Positions 1 through 7,980 of a stretch of 64,000 nucleotides of DNA are shown one piece after another. Under the pieces are notes generated by a model. The model had not been told where the DNA came from. It did not search any database and saw only the letters and a program-made list of their open reading frames with translations. Position numbers and translations under genes: made by a program. The stretch's first letter is position 1, and each line of letters opens with the position of its first letter. Origin of the DNA: Vreelandella subterranea (GTDB lineage: Bacteria > Pseudomonadota > Gammaproteobacteria > Pseudomonadales > Halomonadaceae); assembly GCF_900111305.1 (NCBI RefSeq), contig NZ_FOGS01000009.1, forward strand, positions 109,792 through 173,791. The letters are read 5' to 3'.

Positions 1-1
1 A

Positions 2-502
2 ACCCTGATAGAGGCGGGTGTCCCCGTGGAGGTGATTCCGGGGATTACGGCAGCGTCGGGCTGTGCAGCCTATGCGGGTATTCCGCTGACCCACCGCGAC
101 CATGCTCAATCGGTGCGCTTTGTCACCGGCCATCTCAAAAACGGTGAGTGTGACCTGGACTGGCAGACATTGGCGCACCCGGGTCAGACGCTGGTGTTTT
201 ATATGGGGTTGGGAAGTGTCGATGTGATCTGCAAAGCGCTGATCACCCACGGCATGGCCGACGATACGCCGCTGGCGCTGATTGAGCAGGGCACGACACA
301 GCAGCAACAAACGCATATTGGCAGCTTGCGCGCCCTGCCCGATACTTTCTATAGCGGCCATATAAAGCCACCGACCTTGTTGATTGTCGGCCATGTGGTG
401 TCATTGAACGCACAGTTGGCATGGTTCGACGTGGATCAGACCGATGCCAAGGGGTTTCGCCAAGGCAAGCATCCAACGCCACCTGCCGGTTCTGGCGACT
501 AG
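2..502 (+). CDS. cysG: Uroporphyrinogen-III C-methyltransferase, 3' part (CysG/CobA)
   Basis: Only the C-terminal ~166 residues are in the window; the reading frame is open to the left edge, so the start lies outside. The visible part carries the SAM-dependent tetrapyrrole methylase signature GITAASGCAAYAGIPLTHRD (from about residue 13), then VTGHL, YMGL and a GTTQQQ stretch, which match the end of the CysG methylase domain closely. The family converts uroporphyrinogen III to precorrin-2 for siroheme or cobalamin synthesis. Whether this is the fused siroheme synthase (CysG, with dehydrogenase/ferrochelatase domain) or a stand-alone CobA cannot be decided here, because the N-terminal half is missing. 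It ends in TAG. Confidence 0.85.
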   Translation, partial: TLIEAGVPVEVIPGITAASGCAAYAGIPLTHRDHAQSVRFVTGHLKNGECDLDWQTLAHPGQTLVFYMGLGSVDVICKALITHGMADDTPLALIEQGTTQQQQTHIGSLRALPDTFYSGHIKPPTLLIVGHVVSLNAQLAWFDVDQTDAKGFRQGKHPTPPAGSGD

Positions 503-507
503 CGTTA

Positions 508-588
508 AACTATCAACGCTAGCGTCTTGCCCTCAGAGTGGCTAGATACTCTAAGCTGTGTATGCTGGTAGCTAGCAGGCTGATAGTT
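508..588. repeat. Imperfect long inverted repeat between two genes
   Basis: AACTATCA at 508-515 is the reverse complement of TGATAGTT at 581-588, and GCTAGC at 518-523 pairs with GCTAGC at 571-576. A shorter arm pair (AGAGT / ACTCT) lies inside. The region can fold as one long stem with a branched top. It follows the methyltransferase stop codon but has no T tract, so it is not a standard terminator. Function unknown. Confidence 0.4.
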
Positions 589-663
589 ATCACTGTCTGC
601 TGCCCAATGCGCAGCCAACACCGGTACGCGTAACGCGCAGCGAATACCAAAGGGAGAGGCGAC

Positions 664-1767
664 ATGTCAGACGAGCAGCAAACCGATCAAAAGCCGACCG
701 ATAGCAAGCCGGATATGAAGACACTGTTCCGCGATAATCGCGTGAAAGGGATTGCGGGTATCGCCGCGATTGCGGTGATCTGGGCGATCATGGCCCAGTC
801 TAACGTCGGCACCAGCCGTGACCGCGTCGCGGCGCTGGAAGAGCAGGTGGCAGACGTTGAGGAAGAAAACACAGCGCTGACCCGGCAGCTCAACGAAGTT
901 GACGATGCCGAAGCGGACCTGTCGGCGTTGCAGGAGGAAATGAGTGCGCTCGAAAACCAGCAGTCTGAAGAGCAGCAGGCCCTGGAAAACCTCGAGCAGC
1001 AAGTGAGCGATACACGTTCTGAGCTTGAGTCTCTGCAAGAAGAGCGTGACTCGTTGCAAACCAGCGTTGATGAACTGAACCAGCAGGTAAGCGACGCGGA
1101 AAGCGAGCTGGAAACCCTGCGCGAAGAGCGTGATCAGGTTCAGCAGGCCAGCGAGGAAGCCGATCAGGCGCGCCAGGAAGCCGAGCAAGCTCGCCAGAAT
1201 GCTGAAGATGCGCGCCAAGAGGCAGAAGAAGCCCGCCAGGAAGCGGCTAGCGAACGTCAGCAGGCGGTTGAAGAGCGTGACGCGGCAAGAGATACGCTGG
1301 ACGAGGTCAATACGCAAATCGAACAGGCCAATGAGCGCCTGACCAGCCTCGAAGAAGATATCTCGAATGCGGAAACGGAACGCGATGAGGTTCAGCAGGC
1401 GCGTGATAGCGCAGCCAGCGAGCGTGATACGCTGCAAGAAGAGATTGAATCGCTGCAGGCGCTGCGCGAAGAAGAAGAGAGCAGCCTGAGCGATGTGCGC
1501 AGTGAAATGGATGATGTCATGGTCGCTATCGAAATGGGCCGCGAAGAGCTAGCCAAGATTGAAGATCAGGTGACCAGCCGTGAAAATCAACTGGAGCGCT
1601 TGGAAACACAGTTGAATGAGTGGCGTGACGAGCTCTCTACGCTGGATTCGCGTATGGCTGATGCCGCCAATGATGCGGGTGGCAGCACCGGTCAAGACGG
1701 TGGTGACGAAGAAGCCAGCCAGAGCGCTGACGAGCCATCGTCTGACAGCGAAAGCGACAACCAGTAA
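664..1767 (+). CDS. Membrane-anchored long coiled-coil protein, function unknown
   Basis: 367 residues. A short acidic cytosolic N-terminus is followed by one hydrophobic segment at about residues 29-45 (GIAGIAAIAVIWAIMAQ), then ~280 residues of almost pure Glu/Gln/Ala/Asp/Arg coiled coil, then a disordered Gly/Ser/Asp-rich acidic tail. Around residues 169-203 (nt 1168-1272) there are consecutive seven-residue repeats of the type ARQEAEQ, ARQNAED, ARQEAEE, a perfect heptad array. It is probably a single-pass inner membrane protein with a long periplasmic rod. The start has a good ribosome binding site (GGGAGAGG). No enzymatic motif is visible and I do not recognise a named family; a role as envelope scaffold or spacer is only a guess. 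Confidence 0.75.
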   Translation: MSDEQQTDQKPTDSKPDMKTLFRDNRVKGIAGIAAIAVIWAIMAQSNVGTSRDRVAALEEQVADVEEENTALTRQLNEVDDAEADLSALQEEMSALENQQSEEQQALENLEQQVSDTRSELESLQEERDSLQTSVDELNQQVSDAESELETLREERDQVQQASEEADQARQEAEQARQNAEDARQEAEEARQEAASERQQAVEERDAARDTLDEVNTQIEQANERLTSLEEDISNAETERDEVQQARDSAASERDTLQEEIESLQALREEEESSLSDVRSEMDDVMVAIEMGREELAKIEDQVTSRENQLERLETQLNEWRDELSTLDSRMADAANDAGGSTGQDGGDEEASQSADEPSSDSESDNQ

Positions 1768-1814
1768 GACGAGGCCAGCTAAGCATTTTGAACAAGCGTC
1801 GTAGCCTGGATGAG

Positions 1815-1845
1815 CGGGTGCTGATACGTCAGCACCCGTTCTTTT
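1815..1845 (+). terminator. Intrinsic terminator after the coiled-coil gene
   Basis: Perfect 10-bp stem CGGGTGCTGA / TCAGCACCCG closed by a TACG (UNCG-type) tetraloop, followed by TTCTTTTT. Confidence 0.9.
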
Positions 1846-1926
1846 TGGTGCCGGTTTATGATTTGGCCCGCGAGGAGTATGATTCTTGCACTTATTGATT
1901 CAACGCCAGACGAGGAGTCTGTCTAA

Positions 1927-2727
1927 ATGGAAGGCGTAAAACATATCATCGCTGTGGCCTCGGGTAAGGGTGGCGTCGGCAAGTCTACGGTTACCGTGAA
2001 CCTGGCGCTGGCGTTATCCGCCCAAGGCTATCGTGTGGGCGTTCTGGATGCGGATATCTATGGCCCCAGTCAGGCGCAAATGCTGGGAGTCGCCGAGGGC
2101 GTGCGGCCGCAGGCGGCGGGTGACGATAAATTCCTGCCGCTCGAGGCCCATGGGCTGCAAGCCATGTCGATGGCGTTCATGGTCAATACCCGGGAAGCCA
2201 TGGTCTGGCGTGGGCCCATGGTAGTGGGCGCTTTCCAGCAGATGCTCAATCAAACCCAGTGGGATAACCTGGATTTTCTGCTTATCGACATGCCACCCGG
2301 CACTGGCGACATCCAGTTGACCCTGGCCCAGAAAGTCGCCGTTTCCGGGGCTGTGATCGTGACCACGCCGCAAGATATCGCCCTGCTGGATGCGCGGAAA
2401 GGCATCGAGATGTTCCGCAAGGTGAATGTGCCTGTACTGGGTGTGGTGGAAAACATGAGCCTTTACCACTGCGAAAAGTGCGGCCATGAAGCCCCGATAT
2501 TCGGTGCTGGCGGCGGCGACCGTATTGCCGAGGAATATGACACTGAGGTGTTGGGTCGTTTGCCATTGACCCTGTCCATTCGTGAGCTGACCGACTCAGG
2601 TCGGCCAAGCGTCGTTTCGGAGCCGGAAGGGTCGGTCAGCCAGACGTTTGCCGCAATTGCCACGCGGGTGGCGCAAAGTGTTGATGGCCAGAATAAAGAA
2701 AGTCCCACTATTTCCTTCAGCGAGTGA
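1927..2727 (+). CDS. mrp: Mrp/ApbC-family iron-sulfur cluster carrier ATPase
   Basis: 266 residues. A deviant Walker A, SGKGGVGKST, sits at residues 12-21; the switch region DMPPGTGD and a CxxC pair (C182, C185 in YHCEKC) are present. These define Mrp/NBP35-type P-loop ATPases, which bind a 4Fe-4S cluster through the CxxC at a dimer interface and pass it to apo-proteins. The protein is about 100 residues shorter than E. coli Mrp because the N-terminal MIP18/DUF59 domain is absent; it begins almost directly at the P-loop. It lies 11 bp before dcd and may be co-transcribed with it. Confidence 0.93.
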   Translation: MEGVKHIIAVASGKGGVGKSTVTVNLALALSAQGYRVGVLDADIYGPSQAQMLGVAEGVRPQAAGDDKFLPLEAHGLQAMSMAFMVNTREAMVWRGPMVVGAFQQMLNQTQWDNLDFLLIDMPPGTGDIQLTLAQKVAVSGAVIVTTPQDIALLDARKGIEMFRKVNVPVLGVVENMSLYHCEKCGHEAPIFGAGGGDRIAEEYDTEVLGRLPLTLSIRELTDSGRPSVVSEPEGSVSQTFAAIATRVAQSVDGQNKESPTISFSE

Positions 2728-2738
2728 CGACGTAACTA

Positions 2739-3305
2739 ATGAGCATCAAGTCCGATAAATGGATCCGGCGCATGGCAGAAAGCGATGCCATGATTGAGCC
2801 TTTTGAAGCGGGCCAGGTCCGTTACGTTAACGACCAGCGCGTTATTTCCTACGGCACATCCAGCTATGGCTATGATGTCCGTTGCTCCGATGAATTCAAG
2901 GTCTTTACCAATATTCATTCGGCGATCGTGGATCCCAAAGCGTTTGATGATAAAAGCTTTGTCGACGTCAAAGGCGATGTCTGCATCATTCCGCCCAACT
3001 CCTTTGCGCTGGCGCGGACGGTGGAGTATTTCCGTATTCCGCGCAATGTGTTGACGATATGCCTGGGTAAATCCACCTATGCCCGTTGTGGGATCATCGT
3101 CAATGTCACTCCCCTGGAACCGGAGTGGGAAGGGCACGTCACCCTGGAGTTCTCGAACACGACCAATCTGCCGGCCAAAATCTATGCGCACGAGGGTGTC
3201 GCGCAGATGCTGTTCCTGGAATCCGACGAAGTGTGCGAGACCTCCTACAAGGATCGTGGCGGCAAGTACATGGGCCAGCGCGGCGTGACGTTACCACGTA
3301 CCTGA
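2739..3305 (+). CDS. dcd: dCTP deaminase
   Basis: 188 residues, close to the 193 of E. coli Dcd. It deaminates dCTP to dUTP, feeding dTMP synthesis through dUTPase. The conserved core is visible: [10 protein letters not shown] followed by [18 protein letters not shown], which holds the catalytic Glu and the nucleotide-binding Ser/Arg; DNA around it is uninterrupted. It starts 11 bp after mrp and ends before a strong shared terminator, facing purN convergently. Confidence 0.95.
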   Translation: MSIKSDKWIRRMAESDAMIEPFEAGQVRYVNDQRVISYGTSSYGYDVRCSDEFKVFTNIHSAIVDPKAFDDKSFVDVKGDVCIIPPNSFALARTVEYFRIPRNVLTICLGKSTYARCGIIVNVTPLEPEWEGHVTLEFSNTTNLPAKIYAHEGVAQMLFLESDEVCETSYKDRGGKYMGQRGVTLPRT

Positions 3306-3324
3306 ATGATGCCTGTCTGCCAAG

Positions 3325-3362
3325 CAAAAAAGCCGAGCGGTGTTGGCCGCTCGGCTTTTTTG
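3325..3362. terminator. Bidirectional intrinsic terminator between dcd and purN
   Basis: 10-bp stem AGCCGAGCGG / CCGCTCGGCT (3331-3340 and 3347-3356) flanked by an A tract on the left and a T tract on the right, so it can work for dcd on + and purN on -. Confidence 0.9.
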
Positions 3363-3382
3363 TACGTTGGCGTAGGACCTGC

Positions 3383-4123
3383 CTAGACGGACTCGGACTC
3401 GTCGAGCTCTTCGGCAGCGTCGGCGTGGGACAGTCGCATGCCATGGAGGGGCAAGAGGTGGCCGTCCATGGTGGCGCCGTCACCGCTGTATTGAAGGCGC
3501 CCCTGTAAAAACCACTGTACGGCGATGGGCAGGATCAGGTGCTCACGGGCCTGGACTTTCTGCTTCAGCGATTCAACGTCATCGTCAGAGGTGACGTTGA
3601 GTTCGGCCTGTAAGACCACCGGCCCGCCATCCAGCTCCTCGGTAACGAAATGAACGCTGCAGCCATGCTGCTTGGTCTCGTCCGCGAGGGCGCGAGCGTG
3701 GGTGTTGAGACCCTGGTAAGCCGGTAACAGCGAGGGGTGGATGTTCAGCATCCGGCCCAGAAAGCGCTGTACAAAGCGGGGTGTCAAAATACGCATGAAA
3801 CCCGCCAGCACGATGAGGTCGGGCTCATGGCGTTCGATCACCTTGATCAGTGCCCCGTCGTAAGCCTCACGACTGTCGTACTCCCGGTGCGGCAGTGCAA
3901 CGGCATCAATACCGGCGTCACGGGCGCGCTTGAGGCCATAGGCATCGGCCTCGTTGGATATAACGGCCACAATCTCGCCGCCCAGGCGGTCGTGTGACTG
4001 TGCCTCGATAAGCGCTTGGAGGTTGCTGCCACTGCCGGAAATCAACACGACCACGCGAGGTGGCGTAGTGGGCTCGGGGGTCATGTCCGTCAAGGTGTCG
4101 CTGTTGTAGTCGGTGCTGCTCAT
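3383..4123 (-). CDS. purN: Phosphoribosylglycinamide formyltransferase
   Basis: 246 residues, about 30 longer than E. coli PurN because of a Thr/Pro-rich N-terminal extension; a later start at the internal Met (MTPEP) is possible. It transfers formyl from 10-formyl-THF to GAR, the third step of purine synthesis. Visible motifs: [14 protein letters not shown] (phosphate loop), [12 protein letters not shown] (catalytic Asn and His) and EELDGGPV (catalytic Asp). The start codon overlaps the purM stop by 4 bp (ATGA), so translation is coupled. Confidence 0.95.
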   Translation of the reverse strand: MSSTDYNSDTLTDMTPEPTTPPRVVVLISGSGSNLQALIEAQSHDRLGGEIVAVISNEADAYGLKRARDAGIDAVALPHREYDSREAYDGALIKVIERHEPDLIVLAGFMRILTPRFVQRFLGRMLNIHPSLLPAYQGLNTHARALADETKQHGCSVHFVTEELDGGPVVLQAELNVTSDDDVESLKQKVQAREHLILPIAVQWFLQGRLQYSGDGATMDGHLLPLHGMRLSHADAAEELDESESV

Positions 4124-5193
4124 GCCGGTAAATTCTCCAACACCACGGCATCCTGCTGGCGTGGTTCAATCTGTCCCAGTCGATAGACGGTTTCGCCTTG
4201 GGCTTCGAGGTGGCGCATTGCCTGGCTGGCCTCGGCTTCAGGGACGACGACGACCATACCGATACCGCAGTTCAGAACCCGGTACATTTCGGTGTCGGTG
4301 ACATTTCCCTGGGTTTGAAGCCAGTCGAATACCGCTGGTCGCGTCCACGCCTGGGTGTCGATGCGTGCTGCGAGCGAGTCGGGGAGCACGCGGGGAATAT
4401 TCTCGAGCAGCCCGCCACCGGTGATGTGGGAAAGCGCATGAACCGATAGGTCTGTGTCTCGTAGCAGGGAAAGCAGCGCCTTGACATAAATGCGCGTCGG
4501 CGCCATCAGGGCATCGCCCAGCGCAACACCGTCGACCTGGGTATCCAGCGGCGCATTGCTGTGCTCGATAATCTTGCGAATCAGCGAGTAGCCGTTTGAG
4601 TGAGGCCCGGAGGAGGCCAGGCCGAGTAAAACGTCGCCTTCTGCTACGCGGCTGCCATCGAGGATCTCGCTTTTCTCGACCACGCCAACGCAGAATCCGG
4701 CCAGGTCGTAGTCGTCCCCTTCGTACATGCCGGGCATTTCGGCGGTCTCGCCACCGACAAGCGCGCAGCCTGCCTGTTCACAGCCGACACCGATACCGGT
4801 GACCACGTCCGCCGCGATATCGACATTTAATTTACCCGTGGCATAGTAGTCGAGGAACAACAAGGGCTCGGCACCGGCAACGATAAGATCGTTGACGCAC
4901 ATGGCCACCAGGTCAATGCCGATGGTGTCGTGTTTTCCGAGCGTCATGGCGAGACGGAGCTTGGTGCCCACGCCGTCGGTGCCGGAGACCAGTACCGGCT
5001 GTTGATACCCTTGAGGTAGCTCGCAAAGCGCGCCGAATCCGCCGAGCCCGCCCATGACTTCCGGGCGCGTCGTGCGCTTGGCAACGTGCTTGATGCGATC
5101 GACCAGCGCATTGCCAGCATCGATGTCAACGCCTGCGTCTTTATAACTGAGTGACGGTCCCGATGAGGCGTGCGAAGAAGAGGTGTCGGTCAT
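4120..5193 (-). CDS. purM: Phosphoribosylformylglycinamidine cyclo-ligase (AIR synthetase)
   Basis: 357 residues from the ATG at 5193, which has AGGA just upstream and gives the family's usual length (E. coli 345). The frame is open further upstream, but the extra sequence is not PurM-like. The enzyme closes the imidazole ring of FGAM with ATP, giving AIR. Motifs: [13 protein letters not shown] at the N-terminus, [20 protein letters not shown] (ATP/substrate loop) and [13 protein letters not shown]. It is followed directly by purN in the usual purMN operon and is divergent from the downstream permease gene. Confidence 0.96.
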   Translation of the reverse strand: MTDTSSSHASSGPSLSYKDAGVDIDAGNALVDRIKHVAKRTTRPEVMGGLGGFGALCELPQGYQQPVLVSGTDGVGTKLRLAMTLGKHDTIGIDLVAMCVNDLIVAGAEPLLFLDYYATGKLNVDIAADVVTGIGVGCEQAGCALVGGETAEMPGMYEGDDYDLAGFCVGVVEKSEILDGSRVAEGDVLLGLASSGPHSNGYSLIRKIIEHSNAPLDTQVDGVALGDALMAPTRIYVKALLSLLRDTDLSVHALSHITGGGLLENIPRVLPDSLAARIDTQAWTRPAVFDWLQTQGNVTDTEMYRVLNCGIGMVVVVPEAEASQAMRHLEAQGETVYRLGQIEPRQQDAVVLENLPA

Positions 5194-5388
5194 GACAGGT
5201 CCTATGGAGCAAAGTACGGTGCGATAGTGACTGGCGTACGCCGCCAGAGCCGGGCAATAATTGAACGGGATTGTAACACCCGGTGGCAAGGCTCGCATCG
5301 GCTGGCGTATGACGTTAACAAAAGCAGGCGGTTTTTCTTTATATCCGGCATAGTAGGCTATCGTGACAGTGGCCATCAAAGGAGTTAT

Positions 5389-6489
5389 ATGCGCAATTCA
5401 TGGTGGGGGATCCTGCTATTAGTCCTGGTGTTCGGGCTGCTGTATTTACTGGATGCCGTATTAATGCCGTTTATTGCCGGTATCATCCTGGCCTATCTGG
5501 CGGACCCGCTGGCCAATCACTTCCAGCGTTGGGGGATGAATCGCGCGGTGGCCGTCAGCAGCGTTTTCTGTGTGCTGCTGTTGGTTCTGGTTGTCAGCCT
5601 GCTGATCATCATCCCCCTCGTGATTCAGCAGTTGAAGCAATTAAGTGACGCCGTGCCGGGTATCTTTGCCTGGGGGGAGAATACCCTGGCGCCGCAGGTG
5701 TTCGAATGGACCGGTTACGACCTACGTTCTGAGCTGATCAATGTGCGCGAGACGCTGGTCGAGAACTGGCGCGATGCCGGTGGTTATCTGGCCCAGGCAC
5801 TCGGGCAGATAGGCCGCTCCGGGATGGCCTTCGTGTCTTGGATCACCTACGTGGCGCTGATCCCTGTCGTGACGTTTTACCTGCTGCTGGACTGGGATCG
5901 CCTTATCACCAATCTTGGCAACCTGATCCCTCGCCAATGGGCGAATGATGTTAGCCGTCTGGTGAGCCGCTGTGATGAAGTGCTGGCGTCATTCCTGCGT
6001 GGCCAGCTGCTGGTCATGCTTTGCCTGGGCATTATCTATGCAAGCGGGTTGACCCTGATCGGGCTGGACTTTGGCTTGTTGATCGGGGTGGTTTCCGGCC
6101 TGGTGAGCATCGTGCCGTTTCTTGGCTTTATCCTGGGGCTGTGCGTGGCGCTGATTGTCGCGCTTTTCCAGTTTGATACCTGGTGGGGGCTTCTGGGCGT
6201 TGCCGCCGTGTTTACGATTGGCCAGGTGGCGGAAAGCGTGGTTTTACAGCCCAAGCTGTTAGGCGACAAGATAGGCCTTCACCCGGTCGCGGTTATTTTT
6301 GCAGTGCTGGCGGGCGGTAACCTATTCGGCCTGACGGGGGTGTTGCTTGCCTTGCCCGCCGCGGCGGTCATCATGGTGTTGCTGCGTGAGGCCAGGGACC
6401 GTTACATCAGCAGTGATCTGTATAACGCCGATGACGATCACAACGCTCACGAGATGCCCGCGATCGGCGATGATAGGGAGTCTTCATGA
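5389..6489 (+). CDS. AI-2E/PerM family permease
   Basis: 366 residues from the ATG at 5389, preceded by AAAGGAG; the longer upstream frame lacks a ribosome binding site. The protein has the AI-2E exporter (UPF0118/PerM) layout: an N-terminal hydrophobic pair (about residues 5-30), a hydrophilic central section, then a cluster of hydrophobic segments around residues 150-335 with [20 protein letters not shown] and the signature [10 protein letters not shown]. Substrate unknown; family members have been linked to AI-2 export and Na+/H+ exchange. It is coupled to hda by a 4-bp overlap, an order common in gammaproteobacteria. Confidence 0.9.
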   Translation: MRNSWWGILLLVLVFGLLYLLDAVLMPFIAGIILAYLADPLANHFQRWGMNRAVAVSSVFCVLLLVLVVSLLIIIPLVIQQLKQLSDAVPGIFAWGENTLAPQVFEWTGYDLRSELINVRETLVENWRDAGGYLAQALGQIGRSGMAFVSWITYVALIPVVTFYLLLDWDRLITNLGNLIPRQWANDVSRLVSRCDEVLASFLRGQLLVMLCLGIIYASGLTLIGLDFGLLIGVVSGLVSIVPFLGFILGLCVALIVALFQFDTWWGLLGVAAVFTIGQVAESVVLQPKLLGDKIGLHPVAVIFAVLAGGNLFGLTGVLLALPAAAVIMVLLREARDRYISSDLYNADDDHNAHEMPAIGDDRESS

Positions 6490-7190
6490 GCCAGGTGCCG
6501 GCGCAGCTTCCCCTCGGGGTGGGTTTGCGCGATGACGCTACGTTTCATAACTATTACGCTGGGGAGGTCAATGCGGCATTGCTTGACCGCCTACAGCAGC
6601 AGTGGGCGCAAACCGGCGAGGATTTCATTTATCTATGGGGCCTGCCGGGTTCAGGACGCAGCCATTTATTGCAGGCTGCCTGTCATGCCGCTTCCGATCG
6701 AGACAAGCGGGCCCTTTACCTGCCGTTGGCCGAGCTAGGTCATTTTCCACCCTTGATGCTGGAAGATATCGAGCGGCTCGACCTGGTCTGTATCGATGAT
6801 CTGGAGCAGGTGATAGGCCGAAAACGCTGGGAGGAAGCCCTTTTTCATGCTTTCAATCGCCTGCGCGATGCCGGCAAGCATCTCGTGATTGCCGCCAATG
6901 CGCCGCCTCGTCAATTGCAGGTGGTCTTACCCGACCTGGCCTCGCGGCTGACCTGGGGGACGGTGTTCCACCTGCATCCGCTCAATGACGATGACCGTCT
7001 GGCGGCGCTAAAGTTAAGGGCCCATGCCCGCGGGATGCAATTGCCCGACGATGTAGGCCGCTATATTCTGCATCGCGGGCCGCGTGAACTTGGCGCGCTT
7101 TGCCGAGCGCTGGAAACGCTGGATCAAGCCTCGCTTTCCGCCCAGCGTAAATTGACCATCCCGTTTGTGAAATCCGCACTGGACTGGTAA
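6486..7190 (+). CDS. hda: DnaA regulatory inactivator Hda
   Basis: 234 residues, as in E. coli Hda. It partners with the DNA-loaded beta clamp to stimulate ATP hydrolysis by DnaA and so resets initiation after each round. The N-terminal clamp-binding motif QLPLGV is at residues 7-12; a Walker A-like loop GLPGSGRSHLL, a Walker B-like LVCIDDLEQV and a sensor region typical of the DnaA AAA+ fold follow. There is no C-terminal DnaA DNA-binding domain. Translation is coupled to the permease upstream (ATGA). Confidence 0.94.
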   Translation: MSQVPAQLPLGVGLRDDATFHNYYAGEVNAALLDRLQQQWAQTGEDFIYLWGLPGSGRSHLLQAACHAASDRDKRALYLPLAELGHFPPLMLEDIERLDLVCIDDLEQVIGRKRWEEALFHAFNRLRDAGKHLVIAANAPPRQLQVVLPDLASRLTWGTVFHLHPLNDDDRLAALKLRAHARGMQLPDDVGRYILHRGPRELGALCRALETLDQASLSAQRKLTIPFVKSALDW

Positions 7191-7215
7191 TGCTGGTCGA
7201 GTGATAAGGCCAGGG

Positions 7216-7242
7216 AAAATAAAAAAGCCACCAGCGGTGGCT
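7216..7242 (-). terminator. Intrinsic terminator downstream of the phasin gene
   Basis: Stem GCCACC / GGTGGC (7227-7232, 7236-7241) with an A-rich run on its left, which is a T tract when read on the minus strand. Confidence 0.8.
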
Positions 7243-7274
7243 AGCGGCTCGTCAATTTTCGTCTACCTTTATGT

Positions 7275-7293
7275 GCATGACACTCGGTCATGC
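7275..7293 (-). repeat. Hairpin just after the phasin stop codon
   Basis: Perfect 7-bp inverted repeat GCATGAC / GTCATGC with a 5-base loop, 20 bp past the phasin stop. There is no T tract; it may stabilise the phasin mRNA 3' end. Confidence 0.5.
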
Positions 7294-7312
7294 AAGCGAC
7301 CCGTTATGACAA

Positions 7313-7687
7313 TCAGGCCGTTTTACCCATCTTGCTGGCAGCCGTTTGCGCCTGCTTGATGTTGTCTTCGGTAATCTTCTGGCTTTTCTGAACGAAGTCC
7401 TGCTGTAGAGAAACAACGTTATCCGCATCGCTTTTGAGGCGTTCTGCCACTTCTTTAGCCACTTTCTGCTGATTTTCCATGTAGCTGCGAAGCTCTTCGG
7501 CGTCTTTGACGCTCATCAGCTTGCGTGCCTGGGCAAGGCTGGTATCGACATAGGCTTTCTGCGCATCAAGCTGCGCATTGAAAAGCTTTTCTGTCATGTC
7601 GACACTCAGCGCGGCATAAGCGCGTGCTGGAGCCATGAAGAAATTGTCGAACTGCTGTGTCCACTCGTTGGTGTTGAAAGTGCTCAT
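7313..7687 (-). CDS. phaP: Phasin family protein (PHA granule associated)
   Basis: 124 residues starting at the ATG at 7687, which has GGAGATT at proper spacing. The protein is helical and amphipathic, with the phasin-like N-terminus FDNFFMAPARAYAALSVDMTEKLFNAQLDAQ and a C-terminal QKITEDNIKQAQ helix. Phasins coat polyhydroxyalkanoate granules and control their number and size. No PHA synthase gene lies nearby, so this is an orphan phasin locus. It is divergent from fumC and followed by its own terminator. The symbol is assigned by family resemblance only. Confidence 0.85.
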   Translation of the reverse strand: MSTFNTNEWTQQFDNFFMAPARAYAALSVDMTEKLFNAQLDAQKAYVDTSLAQARKLMSVKDAEELRSYMENQQKVAKEVAERLKSDADNVVSLQQDFVQKSQKITEDNIKQAQTAASKMGKTA

Positions 7688-7785
7688 GATCAAATCTCCT
7701 GATTTAGCGGTGCTAACGCATCTAAATGAAAGGGGTAGCATCGCTGGACGACACATCGTCCCGTGGTGCTTTTCCCTTGTGTTAT

Positions 7786-7832
7786 GTGTTGCAGCATAGC
7801 AGGCGCTTTTGTGCAGTGCAACATGCATGCGG
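7786..7832. promoter_or_regulatory. TGC/GCA-rich inverted repeats upstream of the phasin gene
   Basis: TGTTGCA at 7787-7793 is inverted as TGCAACA at 7817-7823, with further TGCA palindromes (TGCAGTGCA, ATGCAT) between and after. It lies ~100 bp upstream of phaP. PhaR-type PHA repressors are known to use TGC-rich inverted sites, so this is a candidate operator; no phaR gene is in the window. Confidence 0.35.
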
Positions 7833-7980
7833 TGTAACATGATCGGGCAATAAGGCTGATGGCGGGTCGCTTGAGTTTTATACTGCGGCCACTAGTCTAG
7901 AATTAAATCCGTTTCACGATGGCATGTCGGTAAATTACCGTACCGACGTTTAGCTGCCGATATCGACAAGGAGGATTACC

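Noticed and set aside
667..1437. Long antisense open frame across the coiled-coil gene
   Set aside because: It is a by-product of the GAA/CAG/GCG-rich codons on the + strand; no ribosome binding site and no protein motif.
5194..5388. Extended N-termini for purM and for the divergent permease into this gap
   Set aside because: Both extensions would overlap each other and lack ribosome binding sites; starts at 5193 and 5389 give family lengths.
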